A stretch of 64,000 nucleotides of DNA from JABMQB01 sp963678235. GTDB lineage: Bacteria; Bacteroidota; Bacteroidia; Bacteroidales; Prolixibacteraceae. Positions within the stretch are counted from its first letter, which is position 1. Each line of letters starts with the position of its first letter. The translations under genes were made by a program, and so were the position numbers. Positions 9,861 to 18,448 of this stretch are shown in pieces. The notes beneath the pieces were generated by a model, which worked only from the letters and a program-made list of their open reading frames with translations, did not search any database and had not been told where the DNA came from. The stretch is taken from NCBI GenBank assembly GCA_963678235.1, contig OY782766.1, positions 310,001-374,000 on the forward strand. The letters run 5' to 3'.

Positions 9861-10136
9861 TGTCATTTCAAACGCAGTGAGAAATCTTTTTCGAGCCTTA
9901 AGTTCCGGGTCCCGAGCCTCGAGCAGCAAGTAGTAAGAAGCAACTAAAAGCAAAAACTTGAGCAAATAATTTGTATTCCCTGTTAATTCGAACGTGATGA
10001 GAAATCTTTTCAAGTCTCGAGTCAAGGGTCACGAGAGGCGAGTAAATGACTTATCTTGAGGCTCGGCTTGCAGTTAATAGCTAGAGCAATTACTATATAT
10101 TCCCTGTCACATCGAACGTAGTGAGAAATCCCTTTT
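9861..10136 (+). repeat. three-copy array of a dispersed intergenic repeat, with degenerate CTCG-type filler
   Basis: The 363-bp spacer 9819-10181 holds no convincing gene. It contains three diverged copies of a 30-bp unit with consensus near tgtcattcgaacgtagtgag followed by aaatctttt: 9861-9890, 9977-10010 and 10101-10136, spaced about 120 bp. Between copies lie short degenerate units built on gAgCCtcGAG/agtctcGAG. The same two components recur on the other strand at 46065-46272, and a diverged relative of the unit lies at 36409-36450. Coding potential is absent; the function is unknown. Confidence 0.75.
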
Positions 10137-10181
10137 AATTAAAGAGTATGACAGTTGGAACACTTACAGATTTTCCCAGTT

Positions 10182-10985
10182 TTACCAATACTCTGTTATG
10201 GCTTTCAGGAATAATTTGGGTTGTTCGGCGTGCAACCAATGCCCTGCATCAGGAATTGTAACAATATTGGCATCCGGGTAAATTTCTTTGATCAACGCAA
10301 AATCCCCTTCCTGAATGTAATTTGAATTAGCCCCTTTAATAAATTTTACAGGATAGTTGGTAATAGGTTTTAAGTCTGAAAACCAGTTTTTATTTACCCC
10401 ACCAACAATCTCATCCAAATAATTGTATAGGGCTTCTGGATTTAAGCGCCATTTAAACAGTTTCGAAGATTTGTCTTTTGCTACATTTTTAAGAAGGAAC
10501 TGTGTAATACGGGTATCATCAATCTTTTCAGCTAAGTAGTATAGTATGTCTTCCCGCGATTCCATTTGGGTGAAGTCAATATCAATCATTGCCAAAAGGA
10601 TATTCCGGTGTAGGTAATATTGGCTATTTTCATTTAAAAGCAGGTAGTCTTTAGGGGCAATATCGGCAACAATCAGCCGCTCAATTTTTTCAGGGTAATC
10701 AGCTGCAAAACTCATTGCGACTTTGCCGCCCATACTATGTCCGAGCAGTACTGCTTTTTCAATTTTATGTTGGTCCATAAATTCGGCAAGGTCTTGTTTC
10801 ATGCATTTAAACGAATGCTCGTCGTGATGGGGTGATAGACCGTGGTTTCGCTGGTCAAGCATGTAAACCGTATGCGTTTTTCCCAATTTTTTACCAATGG
10901 ACAGCCAGTTATCAGATGCTCCATAAAGTCCGTGAACAATTATAAAGGGATTTCCATTTCCTGTTTTCCGGTAAAACAATTCCAT
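10182..10985 (-). CDS. alpha/beta-fold hydrolase, YbfF-like esterase family
   Basis: 267 residues, cytoplasmic with no signal peptide. The alpha/beta hydrolase order is intact: oxyanion HGLYG near residue 19, DQRNHGLSP near 45, the nucleophile elbow GHSMGGKVA (Ser about residue 83), and the catalytic His in PDAGHWLHAEQP near the C-terminus. Overall spacing resembles the YbfF acyl-CoA esterase group. The substrate cannot be read from sequence. It starts 2 bp after the pdxJ stop codon, so it is almost certainly translated from the same message. Confidence 0.87.
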   Translation of the reverse strand: MELFYRKTGNGNPFIIVHGLYGASDNWLSIGKKLGKTHTVYMLDQRNHGLSPHHDEHSFKCMKQDLAEFMDQHKIEKAVLLGHSMGGKVAMSFAADYPEKIERLIVADIAPKDYLLLNENSQYYLHRNILLAMIDIDFTQMESREDILYYLAEKIDDTRITQFLLKNVAKDKSSKLFKWRLNPEALYNYLDEIVGGVNKNWFSDLKPITNYPVKFIKGANSNYIQEGDFALIKEIYPDANIVTIPDAGHWLHAEQPKLFLKAITEYW

Positions 10986-10987
10986 AA

Positions 10988-11701
10988 TTACTTTAAACAG
11001 TCAAGGTATTTCTGAATCGTTGTTTCAAGTCCCATATACAAGGCATCGGCAATTAAAGCATGACCGATGGATACTTCCAGCAAATTGGGAATGTGGATAT
11101 GCATGTAACGAAGGTTTTCAAGGCTAAGGTCGTGCCCGGCATTTACACCAATTCCATGTACTTCGGCTTGTTTTGCAGCACCAACAAAGTCTTTGATCGC
11201 TTTTTCGGGGCTTTCAGGATAATACTTCGCATAGGGCTCGGTATATAATTCAATACGGTCAGTTCCAACTTCTTTAGCCCCATCCACCATTTTTAGGTCC
11301 GGATCGACAAATATGGATGTGCGGATATTGTTTTCTTGCAATCGTGAAATCACATCTATCAGAAAACTTTTATTCTTCAAAGTGTCCCAACCATGATCGC
11401 TGGTTAATTGCCCCGGTAAATCGGGAACCAGCGTAACCTGATCGGCTTCAACCTTAATCACCATTTGTAGGAAATCCTCGCTAGGATAGCCTTCAATATT
11501 TAATTCTGTGTTAATCAAGGGTTTTATATCAAACACATCTTGTCTGGTAATATGCCTTTCGTCGGGCCTGGGGTGGATTGTAATTCCTTGAGCACCAAAT
11601 TCTTGACATTTTATTGCAGCTTCTGTAACGCTTGGGTAAATTCCTCCCCTTGAGTTTCTTAATGTTGCAATTTTATTTATATTTACACTTAATCTGGTCA
11701 T
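10988..11701 (-). CDS. pdxJ: pyridoxine 5'-phosphate synthase
   Basis: 237 residues, standard PdxJ length. It condenses 1-deoxy-D-xylulose 5-phosphate with 3-amino-2-oxopropyl phosphate to make pyridoxine 5'-phosphate (the DXP-dependent vitamin B6 route). The TIM-barrel landmarks are LSVNINKIATLRNSRGG at the N-terminus, ITIHPRPDERHI, NIEGYPS, TLVPD and the C-terminal VSIGHALIADAL. The start at 11701 faces the CBS-domain gene on the other strand. It is followed with 2 bp spacing by a hydrolase gene, and the pair forms a small minus-strand operon. Confidence 0.97.
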   Translation of the reverse strand: MTRLSVNINKIATLRNSRGGIYPSVTEAAIKCQEFGAQGITIHPRPDERHITRQDVFDIKPLINTELNIEGYPSEDFLQMVIKVEADQVTLVPDLPGQLTSDHGWDTLKNKSFLIDVISRLQENNIRTSIFVDPDLKMVDGAKEVGTDRIELYTEPYAKYYPESPEKAIKDFVGAAKQAEVHGIGVNAGHDLSLENLRYMHIHIPNLLEVSIGHALIADALYMGLETTIQKYLDCLK

Positions 11702-11767
11702 TGCAAAACAATTTAGTGGTGCAAGTTACAACTAAGAAATGAACTGGTAAAATTTAGACAAGAAGTT

Positions 11768-12433
11768 TTGATTGCCAAAAACCTTATATCGGACGTGGTG
11801 CCTGCCTTGCGGAAAAATGATAAAGGGCAAAAAGCACTGAACTGGATGGATGTTTTCAGGGTATCGCATTTGCCGCTCGTTGATGAAAGCAGGTATGTTG
11901 GGATTATTTCCGATAAGATGGTTTATGATTTGGATTTGGCAGATGTGGTGTTGTTCGATCAAGACCTGAATTTAACAACTCCTCATGTTCATTTTTCGCA
12001 ACATATTTTTGAGGTTGCCTCAATTATGTACAAATTAAAATTGAGTGTAGTCCCGGTTCTTGACGATGAACATGCATTTATGGGCGTTATTACTCTTTAT
12101 GATTTGGCAAGGCGGTTTTCTAATTTATATTCGGTGCATGAACCCGGCGGGGTTATACTTTTAGAAATGAACATTCACAATTATTCTATGGCGAAAATTG
12201 CGCAAATCGTTGAAAGTAATAATGTGAAAATATTAAGTTCATTTATTAACCGGATACCGGGGACCAAAAATTTGCTTGTAACCATCAAATTGAATTCGAT
12301 TGATTTATCGGCTGTTCAACAAACATTAATGCGATACGATTATGATATAAAGGCAGTCTTTATGGACGATTCGGCCCTCGATGATTTATACGATGACAGG
12401 TTTGAGCAATTTATGAAATACATGAATTTTTAA
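11768..12433 (+). CDS. CBS-domain pair protein (AcuB-like), TTG start
   Basis: 221 residues. Two CBS motifs occupy about residues 1-60 and 75-125 (MDVFRVSHLPLVDESRYVGIISD; LKLSVVPVLDDEHAFMGVIT). A C-terminal part of about 85 residues resembles a small ACT-like regulatory fold. The pairs usually bind adenine nucleotides. No in-frame ATG exists between the upstream stop (11714) and the first conserved residues, so TTG at 11768 is the best start (MIAKNLISDVVPAL). The gene lies 9 bp before nadK and the two are likely co-transcribed, so an adenylate-sensing role beside NAD phosphorylation is an attractive inference, not shown. Confidence 0.82.
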   Translation: MIAKNLISDVVPALRKNDKGQKALNWMDVFRVSHLPLVDESRYVGIISDKMVYDLDLADVVLFDQDLNLTTPHVHFSQHIFEVASIMYKLKLSVVPVLDDEHAFMGVITLYDLARRFSNLYSVHEPGGVILLEMNIHNYSMAKIAQIVESNNVKILSSFINRIPGTKNLLVTIKLNSIDLSAVQQTLMRYDYDIKAVFMDDSALDDLYDDRFEQFMKYMNF

Positions 12434-12442
12434 ATAATACAG

Positions 12443-13327
12443 ATGAAGGTTGCAGTTTTTGGAAATTCTGTCGATTCCGGATTTATACCCGTTTTGGATA
12501 AGTTCTTTCATTTTTTTAAGCAGAATAAAATTGAAGTCCAATTGTATAAACCTTTCTATAACCATTTAATATCTAATCTCGAATTTACGCCATTTTATAA
12601 CACCTTTTTTCATAGTCATACCGATTTTGACCTTACCAATTCTTTTATTTTCAGTATTGGCGGAGATGGTACCTTTTTACAAACCCTTCAATGCATACAG
12701 CATTACGATATACCGATGGTTGGATTAAACAGCGGAAGGCTTGGTTTTTTGGCTGATATTGCCGAAGACGAAGTTGAAGATGCCCTGGCTGCCATTTTTA
12801 ATGGACAGTTTGATATAATTGAGCGATCGTTAATTGATGTAAAACTGGAGGGTGAAACTGCACAGCTTGATTTCAATTACGCTTTGAATGAAATGACTGT
12901 CCTAAAAACCGACTCGTCTTCGATGATCAATATTAAAGCATATCTTGATGGTGAATTCCTGAATAATTATTGGGCCGATGGTTTGATAATTGCAACGCCC
13001 ACCGGATCGACAGCCTATTCATTAAGTGTTGGCGGACCCGTGCTAACACCCGATGCCATGAATTTTGTAATTACACCAATTGCTCCGCATAACCTCACAG
13101 TAAGACCTTTGGTTGTGCCAGATACACAGGAAGTAGTGTTAAAAGTATCGGGGAGGGGAAGCCACTTTTTAACGTCCCTCGATTCAAATTCTACTAGTGT
13201 CGAAATCAGCACGATTATTAGGGTGAAAAAAGCGGATTTCAAATTAAAAACATTGTCCCTAAAAGGGCATTCATTTCTAAGCACTCTTCGCAACAAACTC
13301 ATGTGGGGCGCGGATAAGAGGAACTAA
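12443..13327 (+). CDS. nadK: NAD kinase
   Basis: 294 residues. It phosphorylates NAD to NADP in the cytoplasm with ATP or polyphosphate. The signature GGDGTFLQTL lies near residue 73, NSGRLGFLAD near 95, the NEMTV segment near 150, and the conserved DGLIIATPTGSTAYSLSVGGP block near 178. It follows the CBS gene with a 9-bp gap. About 310 bp of non-coding DNA separates it from the porG-like gene. Confidence 0.96.
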   Translation: MKVAVFGNSVDSGFIPVLDKFFHFFKQNKIEVQLYKPFYNHLISNLEFTPFYNTFFHSHTDFDLTNSFIFSIGGDGTFLQTLQCIQHYDIPMVGLNSGRLGFLADIAEDEVEDALAAIFNGQFDIIERSLIDVKLEGETAQLDFNYALNEMTVLKTDSSSMINIKAYLDGEFLNNYWADGLIIATPTGSTAYSLSVGGPVLTPDAMNFVITPIAPHNLTVRPLVVPDTQEVVLKVSGRGSHFLTSLDSNSTSVEISTIIRVKKADFKLKTLSLKGHSFLSTLRNKLMWGADKRN

Positions 13328-13408
13328 AAAACTTATTAGGCTTAACAATTTTTAATCTTTGTTTGGGTTTTATAATAACTATCAGGTATGTTATTTTTAG
13401 AATTATAT

Positions 13409-13540
13409 TACTTTTGTAGCTCTTGAAAGCTGTTATGTTGACAAGTATTAAGACCTATGTTCATTGATTATTAGAGCTTTATGTAGAGTTTTGTGAGGTG
13501 GGGGAAGCAAAAAATTAACACTTAAATTGCCCCTTTTTTT
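13409..13540 (+). ncRNA. candidate small RNA or structured leader between nadK and porG (speculative)
   Basis: The 310-bp gap 13328-13637 has no gene. It holds a TACTTTTG box (13409-13416), a full match to the Bacteroidota -7 consensus, although the upstream TTG is imperfect. About 80-120 bp later a weak stem (GGG and GCAA of 13502-13510 with TTGC and CCC of 13527-13533, with a two-base bulge) runs into seven T residues. An inner pairing AGCTCT (13418) with AGAGCT (about 13473) is possible. Read together this could be an RNA of about 120 nt, or a leader with an attenuator ahead of porG. No known RNA family was recognised. Confidence 0.25.
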
Positions 13541-13637
13541 ATTAATTCTTCATGAGGTTTTTAGCTTAAAAGTAATTTATTTTAAAGTAGCGTTTTAATG
13601 CCTGAGACTAAAGTTTGTAAAACAAATAATAGCATTG

Positions 13638-14402
13638 ATGAAAAAGTTATTGATTATTGTAGCAGTTTTTTTATCGTTTTCAGGATTTGCTCAAAAAACA
13701 GCAGATATTGGGATTTGGATTGGGGCATCGTCTTATTGGGGGGATATGACCACAGTTAATTATGGTGAATCGATAAACCCAGTGTTTGGTGCGTTTTTTA
13801 GGTATAATTTTAACAAAAGGGTAGCACTCAGAACAAGCTTTTTAAGTGGAAAAGTAGGTGCAGTTGGCGATATTGAAAATACACCATGGATGTTTGAAAA
13901 ATCAGTACAAGACATGAGTATGATGATAGAAATTAACTATTTAAATTATATTCTTGGGGCAAAAAACACGCCTTTTACACCTTATATTATGGCTGGATTG
14001 GGTTTTACCGGATATGACTACAGTATCACGGAAGATTTATATAATAACATTATAAACGTAAATCCAAATACCCTGGTTGAAAATGTTAATGCAGATGATC
14101 CCGCTTTTGAAATGTCTATTCCATTTGGGATGGGAATTAAATATACTTTTGGAAAAAAATTGGGAGTTGGGCTCGAAGTCCAGTTTCGAAAACTAATGGA
14201 CGACAGATTGGATGACCTGGATGATCCTTTTGCGTATGGAGTATCTGTACCTGCAACTGATGGAGGGGACCCAGTGATAACAGAATATAGATATGCTGAC
14301 AAGTGGCATAACAACGATTATGTACCTTTTGTAGGTATCAACTTAACCTATTCTATTAACCTTACAAACCAGGTATGTCCTGTTTACGATAGTAAAAAAT
14401 AA
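13638..14402 (+). CDS. porG: PorG-like outer-membrane protein (DUF6089), T9SS-associated
   Basis: 254 residues from the ATG at 13638; a TTG directly before it is not needed. The signal peptide ends at about residue 19 (SGFAQ). The mature part looks like a small beta-barrel: alternating aromatic/polar strands such as ADIGIWIGASSYWGDM and RYNFNKRVALRTSF, and a terminal NLTYSINL. A PorG/DUF6089 protein next to uppS and bamA is the arrangement I recall from Porphyromonas, where PorG is an outer-membrane component of the type IX secretion system. Two T9SS cargo proteins are encoded in this window, which fits. Identification rests on barrel character plus neighbours, so it is good but not certain. 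Confidence 0.78.
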   Translation: MKKLLIIVAVFLSFSGFAQKTADIGIWIGASSYWGDMTTVNYGESINPVFGAFFRYNFNKRVALRTSFLSGKVGAVGDIENTPWMFEKSVQDMSMMIEINYLNYILGAKNTPFTPYIMAGLGFTGYDYSITEDLYNNIINVNPNTLVENVNADDPAFEMSIPFGMGIKYTFGKKLGVGLEVQFRKLMDDRLDDLDDPFAYGVSVPATDGGDPVITEYRYADKWHNNDYVPFVGINLTYSINLTNQVCPVYDSKK

Positions 14403-14407
14403 GCCGA

Positions 14408-15154
14408 GTGTCGATAAAAGATAAACTAAATAAAAACCAGATACCTGAACATATTGCCATTATTATGGATGGTAATGGACGATGGGCTTCAAAGCACGGA
14501 AAAGCCAGGGTTTACGGGCATGAACATGGCGTTCAGTCAGTGCGGTCGGTGGTGGAAGGTGCCGGCGAAGTTGGGGTTAAGCATTTAACTTTGTATGCCT
14601 TTTCGACCGAGAACTGGGCACGCCCAAAAGACGAAGTAAATGCGTTGATGGCTTTGCTTGTGCATGCAATTGAACAGGAGAGCGAAGACCTGGACAAGAA
14701 TAACGTAAAATTGGGCGTAATTGGCGATACCAATCAATTTCCGGTAGATGTTCGGGCAAAATTGTTTAGGTGCATCGAAAAATTAGAATCAAACACAGGG
14801 TTGAACCTTATTTTGGCATTAAGTTATAGCTCAAAATGGGAAATAACAGAAGCTGTTCGTAGCATTGCTGTTGATGTTAAAAATGGGATAATCCAACCTG
14901 AAAATATAAATAAAGAATTATTTGATACTTACTTGTCAACCAAAGGAATTCCCGATCCGGAATTGTTAATCAGAACGAGCGGCGAATGCAGGATAAGCAA
15001 TTTCTTGCTTTGGCAGATTGCTTATTCCGAATTGTGTTTTGTGGATAAATTATGGCCCGAATTTAGGAAAGAAGACCTGTTTGAAGCAATCCTTAATTTT
15101 CAGGGAAGAGAAAGAAGATTTGGTAAAACAAGTGAACAAATAGAGGCAAATTAA
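14408..15154 (+). CDS. uppS: isoprenyl transferase (undecaprenyl diphosphate synthase), GTG start
   Basis: 248 residues. It makes the C55 lipid carrier for peptidoglycan and surface glycans by cis-condensation of isopentenyl units. The catalytic IMDGNGRWA (Asp21) follows HIAI, with LTLYAFSTENW near residue 60 and the C-terminal LLIRTSGECRISNFLLWQ and FQGRERRFG. Many family members have GGxxRxSNF here; this one reads GECRISNF, a small departure. The start is GTG at 14408, five bases after the porG stop. The 3' end almost touches bamA, so porG-uppS-bamA is read as one unit. Confidence 0.96.
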   Translation: MSIKDKLNKNQIPEHIAIIMDGNGRWASKHGKARVYGHEHGVQSVRSVVEGAGEVGVKHLTLYAFSTENWARPKDEVNALMALLVHAIEQESEDLDKNNVKLGVIGDTNQFPVDVRAKLFRCIEKLESNTGLNLILALSYSSKWEITEAVRSIAVDVKNGIIQPENINKELFDTYLSTKGIPDPELLIRTSGECRISNFLLWQIAYSELCFVDKLWPEFRKEDLFEAILNFQGRERRFGKTSEQIEAN

Positions 15155-15164
15155 TTTGAAAAGG

Positions 15165-17834
15165 ATGCAGAAAACAATAATACTTTTGTTTTGTTTGGCG
15201 ATTACAGTTATTGGTGCAGTAGGACAAGATACAGAAAATACTAATTTTTCAATCTACTACGATAGTCCAAAAACATATACTATTGCAGATGTTACAATCA
15301 CCGGAATTAAATACCTGGATAAAGAAGTCCTGGTTCAATTATCAGGATTAAAAAAAGGGGAAGAGATTATCGTTCCCGGAGAGAAAATAACCAGTGCCAT
15401 TAAAAAATTATGGGGACAGGGTTTATTTTCTGATGTAGCTGTTTCTGCAAGTCGGATTGAAGGTAACCAAATCTGGATCGAAATTTATTTACAGGAACGT
15501 CCGCGTCTGTCTGCAGCTAATTTCTTTGGAGTGTCGAAAAGTGAGAAAGATGATATTACCGAGAAAGTATTATTGCTCGTTGGGTCCCAAGTCACTGATA
15601 ATCAGGTAAATAATGCCGAAAGGATTATCAATGGTATTTTTCACGAAAAAGGATTCTTAAATACAGAGGTAAATATTATTCAGCGCGATGATACCACCAA
15701 AAACAACAGTATAATCCTGGATATTTATGTGGATAAAAAAGAGAAAGTTAAAATCAACGATATTATTATCCATGGAAATGAAAATATCAAGAGTGGCTTG
15801 CTCGAACGCTCCATGAAAAAAACAAAAGCTAAGAAAATCAAGAACTTCTTTAGCTCCAAAAAGTTTTTAGAAGAAAAATTTGAAGAAGATAAAATTAACC
15901 TGATAAAAAAATACAACGAGAAAGGTTATCGGGATGCAATTATAATACAAGATTCCGTAAAAAAGGCAGAGGATAATCGTGTGGATATCGAACTTTGGAT
16001 CGAAGAAGGAAATAAATACTATTTCAGGGACATCAAATGGGTTGGAAACACGGTGTACCCTAGCGAATATCTTGGTGCAGTACTTGGTATTAAAAAAGGC
16101 GATGTTTTTGACCAAAAATTATTGACCAAAAGGTTGAGTGAGGATGAAGATGGTGTTAATAACCAATACCTTGATAATGGCTATTTGTTTTTCTCCCTTG
16201 ATCCGATTGAGGTAAATGTTACGTCCGATTCCATCGACTTCGAGATGCGGATGTTTGAAGGTAAACAGGCAACCATTAACCGGGTTTTGATTAGTGGAAA
16301 CACAAAAACCCATGAGCATGTTGCCAGAAGGGAGTTAAGAACTTATCCGGGAGATCTTTTTAGCAAAAGTAATATTATGCGTTCCTACAGGGAATTATCG
16401 CAGCTTGGGCATTTTGACCCGGAAGCAATTAATCCCGATGTAATTCCGCACCCGGAAGATGGGACAGTGGATATTAATTATCAATTACAGGAAAAGGCAA
16501 ACGACCAGATTGAATTATCAGGAGGATGGGGAGCAGGTATGTTTGTTGGTTCGGTAGGACTTAAATTTGCAAACTTCTCCGTTCGGAATATATTTAATAA
16601 AGAAGCATGGAGGCCACTGCCAACTGGTGATGGACAAACATTAAGTTTACGATATCAAACCAGTGGTAAATATTATAAAACTGTAAGCCTTTCGTTTACC
16701 GAACCTTGGCTGGGAGGCAAAAAACCAAATAGCTTATCAGTATCCTTGTCGTATTCAAAAATTAACTATAGTGCCAACAGGTACAACTCTAACTACGGTG
16801 GTTACGGTGGTTACGGCGGCTATGGAGGTTACGGTGGTTATGGTGGCTACGGCGGCTACGGCGGTTATGGCGGCTACGGCGGCTATGGCGGTTATGGTTA
16901 TGGCGGCTATGGCGGCTACGGTTATGGAAATTATGGCTACACAGAGGATACCGATCCTTCAGACGATCAAGTATGGGCCACATCGGCCTTAGCTTTGGGA
17001 TATGGGTACAGATTATCCTGGCCGGATGATTACTTCACCGTATACCATGAATTATCGATGGAGCATTATAACCTGCAAAACATGGGAAGTTATTTCTATT
17101 TCCTTGCTGACGATAATGGTGAAGTGAATGGAACATTTAACAACTTAAGTTTCAAAACGGCTTTCGGTCGGAATTCTGTGGATAACCCTTTGTATTCACG
17201 AAGTGGTTCAAACGTATCACTTTCCATGAAAATTACACCGCCATTCTCGTGGTTTGATGGTATAGATGCAAGCCGGGACGATGTGTCAAATGCAGATAAA
17301 TTTAAATGGATTGAATACCACAAATGGCTCTTAAAAGGGCAACACTATAATGCTGTTTCGAAAAACCGGAACCTGGTATTAAAAACAGCGTATGAATTTG
17401 GATTTTTGGGATACTACGATGAAAACCGCCGTTCTCCCTTCGAAGGGTTCATTGTTGGAGGATCAGGTATGTCGGGATATAATATTTATGGTACCGATTA
17501 CGTTGCATTACGTGGATATAAAGATTATAGCCTGAGCCCAAGTAACGGTTCAAGTATGTATTCTAAATTTACAATGGAATTGCGGTACCCGGTTACTTTG
17601 AAACCAAGTGCAACCATTTATGGGCTTGCATTTTTGGAGGCTGGTAATGCCGAAACAAGTTTTAGGGATTATAACCCATTTAAGCTAAAAAGGTCTGCTG
17701 GTATAGGTGTGAGGATTTATCTACCAATGTTTGGTTTAATGGGAATCGATTGGGGATATGGATTCGACGATATCCTGGGGCAACCTGATGCAAGTGGAAG
17801 CCAGTTCCATTTTGTTATCGGTCAGCAGTTCTAG
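15165..17834 (+). CDS. bamA: outer-membrane protein assembly factor BamA with a Gly-Tyr repeat insert
   Basis: 889 residues from the ATG at 15165 (TTG at 15156 would add three). The signal peptide ends near residue 21. POTRA domains fill about 25-420 (for example TIADVTITGIKYLDKEVL, KINDIIIHGNENIKSG, TINRVLISGNTKTHEHV). The Omp85 barrel follows and ends with the expected C-terminal aromatic (HFVIGQQF). It inserts beta-barrel proteins into the outer membrane. Residues about 543-592 form an almost pure GGY repeat inside the barrel region, probably an extracellular loop. The gene begins 10 bp after uppS and is followed by two periplasmic chaperone genes, matching its pathway. Rich Bacteroidota features; identity is secure. 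Confidence 0.96.
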   Translation: MQKTIILLFCLAITVIGAVGQDTENTNFSIYYDSPKTYTIADVTITGIKYLDKEVLVQLSGLKKGEEIIVPGEKITSAIKKLWGQGLFSDVAVSASRIEGNQIWIEIYLQERPRLSAANFFGVSKSEKDDITEKVLLLVGSQVTDNQVNNAERIINGIFHEKGFLNTEVNIIQRDDTTKNNSIILDIYVDKKEKVKINDIIIHGNENIKSGLLERSMKKTKAKKIKNFFSSKKFLEEKFEEDKINLIKKYNEKGYRDAIIIQDSVKKAEDNRVDIELWIEEGNKYYFRDIKWVGNTVYPSEYLGAVLGIKKGDVFDQKLLTKRLSEDEDGVNNQYLDNGYLFFSLDPIEVNVTSDSIDFEMRMFEGKQATINRVLISGNTKTHEHVARRELRTYPGDLFSKSNIMRSYRELSQLGHFDPEAINPDVIPHPEDGTVDINYQLQEKANDQIELSGGWGAGMFVGSVGLKFANFSVRNIFNKEAWRPLPTGDGQTLSLRYQTSGKYYKTVSLSFTEPWLGGKKPNSLSVSLSYSKINYSANRYNSNYGGYGGYGGYGGYGGYGGYGGYGGYGGYGGYGGYGYGGYGGYGYGNYGYTEDTDPSDDQVWATSALALGYGYRLSWPDDYFTVYHELSMEHYNLQNMGSYFYFLADDNGEVNGTFNNLSFKTAFGRNSVDNPLYSRSGSNVSLSMKITPPFSWFDGIDASRDDVSNADKFKWIEYHKWLLKGQHYNAVSKNRNLVLKTAYEFGFLGYYDENRRSPFEGFIVGGSGMSGYNIYGTDYVALRGYKDYSLSPSNGSSMYSKFTMELRYPVTLKPSATIYGLAFLEAGNAETSFRDYNPFKLKRSAGIGVRIYLPMFGLMGIDWGYGFDDILGQPDASGSQFHFVIGQQF
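16791..16941 (+). repeat. in-frame 9-bp tandem repeat encoding (Gly-Gly-Tyr)n within bamA
   Basis: Eleven consecutive GGY units, a GY, two more GGY units and a Tyr/Gly-rich tail are encoded here. Glycine codons alternate between ggt, ggc and gga, and tyrosine codons between tat and tac, so unit DNA sequences differ while the peptide is nearly constant. The tract stays in frame with bamA. The antisense and shifted frames are open only because of the repeat. Confidence 0.95.
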
Positions 17835-17894
17835 TAGTTACGGATTTGGCTCGGTATTTGAATATTGGTTAACGTTCAATTAAAATAATAAGTC

Positions 17895-18410
17895 ATGAAG
17901 AAAATAAGTTTAATACTTTTAATTTTGGTTTTCGCAATCGGGGCTGGTTTTGCCCAAAAGTATGCGTATGTGGATACCGAATATATCTTGGAAAATATTC
18001 CCGCATATAAAGCTGCACAGGATCAATTGAATCAATTATCGAGGCAATACCAAAAAGAGCTTGAAACAATGCATGCCGAAGTGGAACAAATGTATCAGGA
18101 TTTTCAGGCAGAAAGCGTTTTGCTATCGGAAGATATGAAAAGAAAACGGGAAGATGTTATTATCTCGAAAGAGAAAGAATACAAGCAATTACAACGGAAA
18201 TATTTTGGACAAGATGGCGATTTGTATAAAAAACGTCAAAGTTTGGTGAAGCCCATTCAAGACGATATTTTTAATGCCGTTTCCGAGTTGGCAAACGATG
18301 GAAGCTACGCCGTTATTTTCGATAAAGCAGGCGGTGTTTCAATGCTTTATACCAATCCAAAATACGATCTAAGCGATCAGGTTTTACAAAAACTTGGATA
18401 TAAAAATTAA
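17895..18410 (+). CDS. OmpH/Skp-family periplasmic chaperone (first copy)
   Basis: 171 residues with a signal peptide ending near residue 20 (GAGFAQ). It has the Skp pattern: a short beta start (KYAYVDTEYILENIPAYKAAQ), long charged alpha-helices (about 35-125) forming the tentacles, and a return strand (SYAVIFDKAGG...MLYTNP). Skp trimers hold unfolded outer-membrane proteins on their way to BamA. It lies 60 bp after bamA and 38 bp before a second paralogue. Functional division between the two copies cannot be told. Confidence 0.92.
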   Translation: MKKISLILLILVFAIGAGFAQKYAYVDTEYILENIPAYKAAQDQLNQLSRQYQKELETMHAEVEQMYQDFQAESVLLSEDMKRKREDVIISKEKEYKQLQRKYFGQDGDLYKKRQSLVKPIQDDIFNAVSELANDGSYAVIFDKAGGVSMLYTNPKYDLSDQVLQKLGYKN

Positions 18411-18422
18411 TTTCTATATTTG
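18394..18422 (+). promoter_or_regulatory. promoter candidate for the second skp gene
   Basis: TTG at 18394-18396 and TATATTTG at 18415-18422 are separated by 18 nt, matching the Bacteroidota sigma-70-type promoter. It overlaps the 3' end of the first skp gene. The predicted start site lies about 20 nt before the ATG at 18449, so the second copy may be transcribed independently. Confidence 0.55.
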
Positions 18423-18448
18423 ACCAAAAATTTAAACTCAACTTGATT

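Noticed and set aside
9539..9880. 113-codon frame overlapping the 3' end of malQ
   Set aside because: It lies in another frame of a well-conserved enzyme and ends in the intergenic repeat; there is no sign of an independent protein.
16791..16941. Possible CRISPR-like array at the repeat
   Set aside because: Units are 9 bp, contiguous, in frame and coding. There are no spacers and no cas genes.
16771..16992. Open frames shifted or antisense to the Gly-Tyr repeat of bamA
   Set aside because: They are open only because the 9-bp repeat lacks stop codons in other frames; composition is pure low complexity and they overlap an essential gene.
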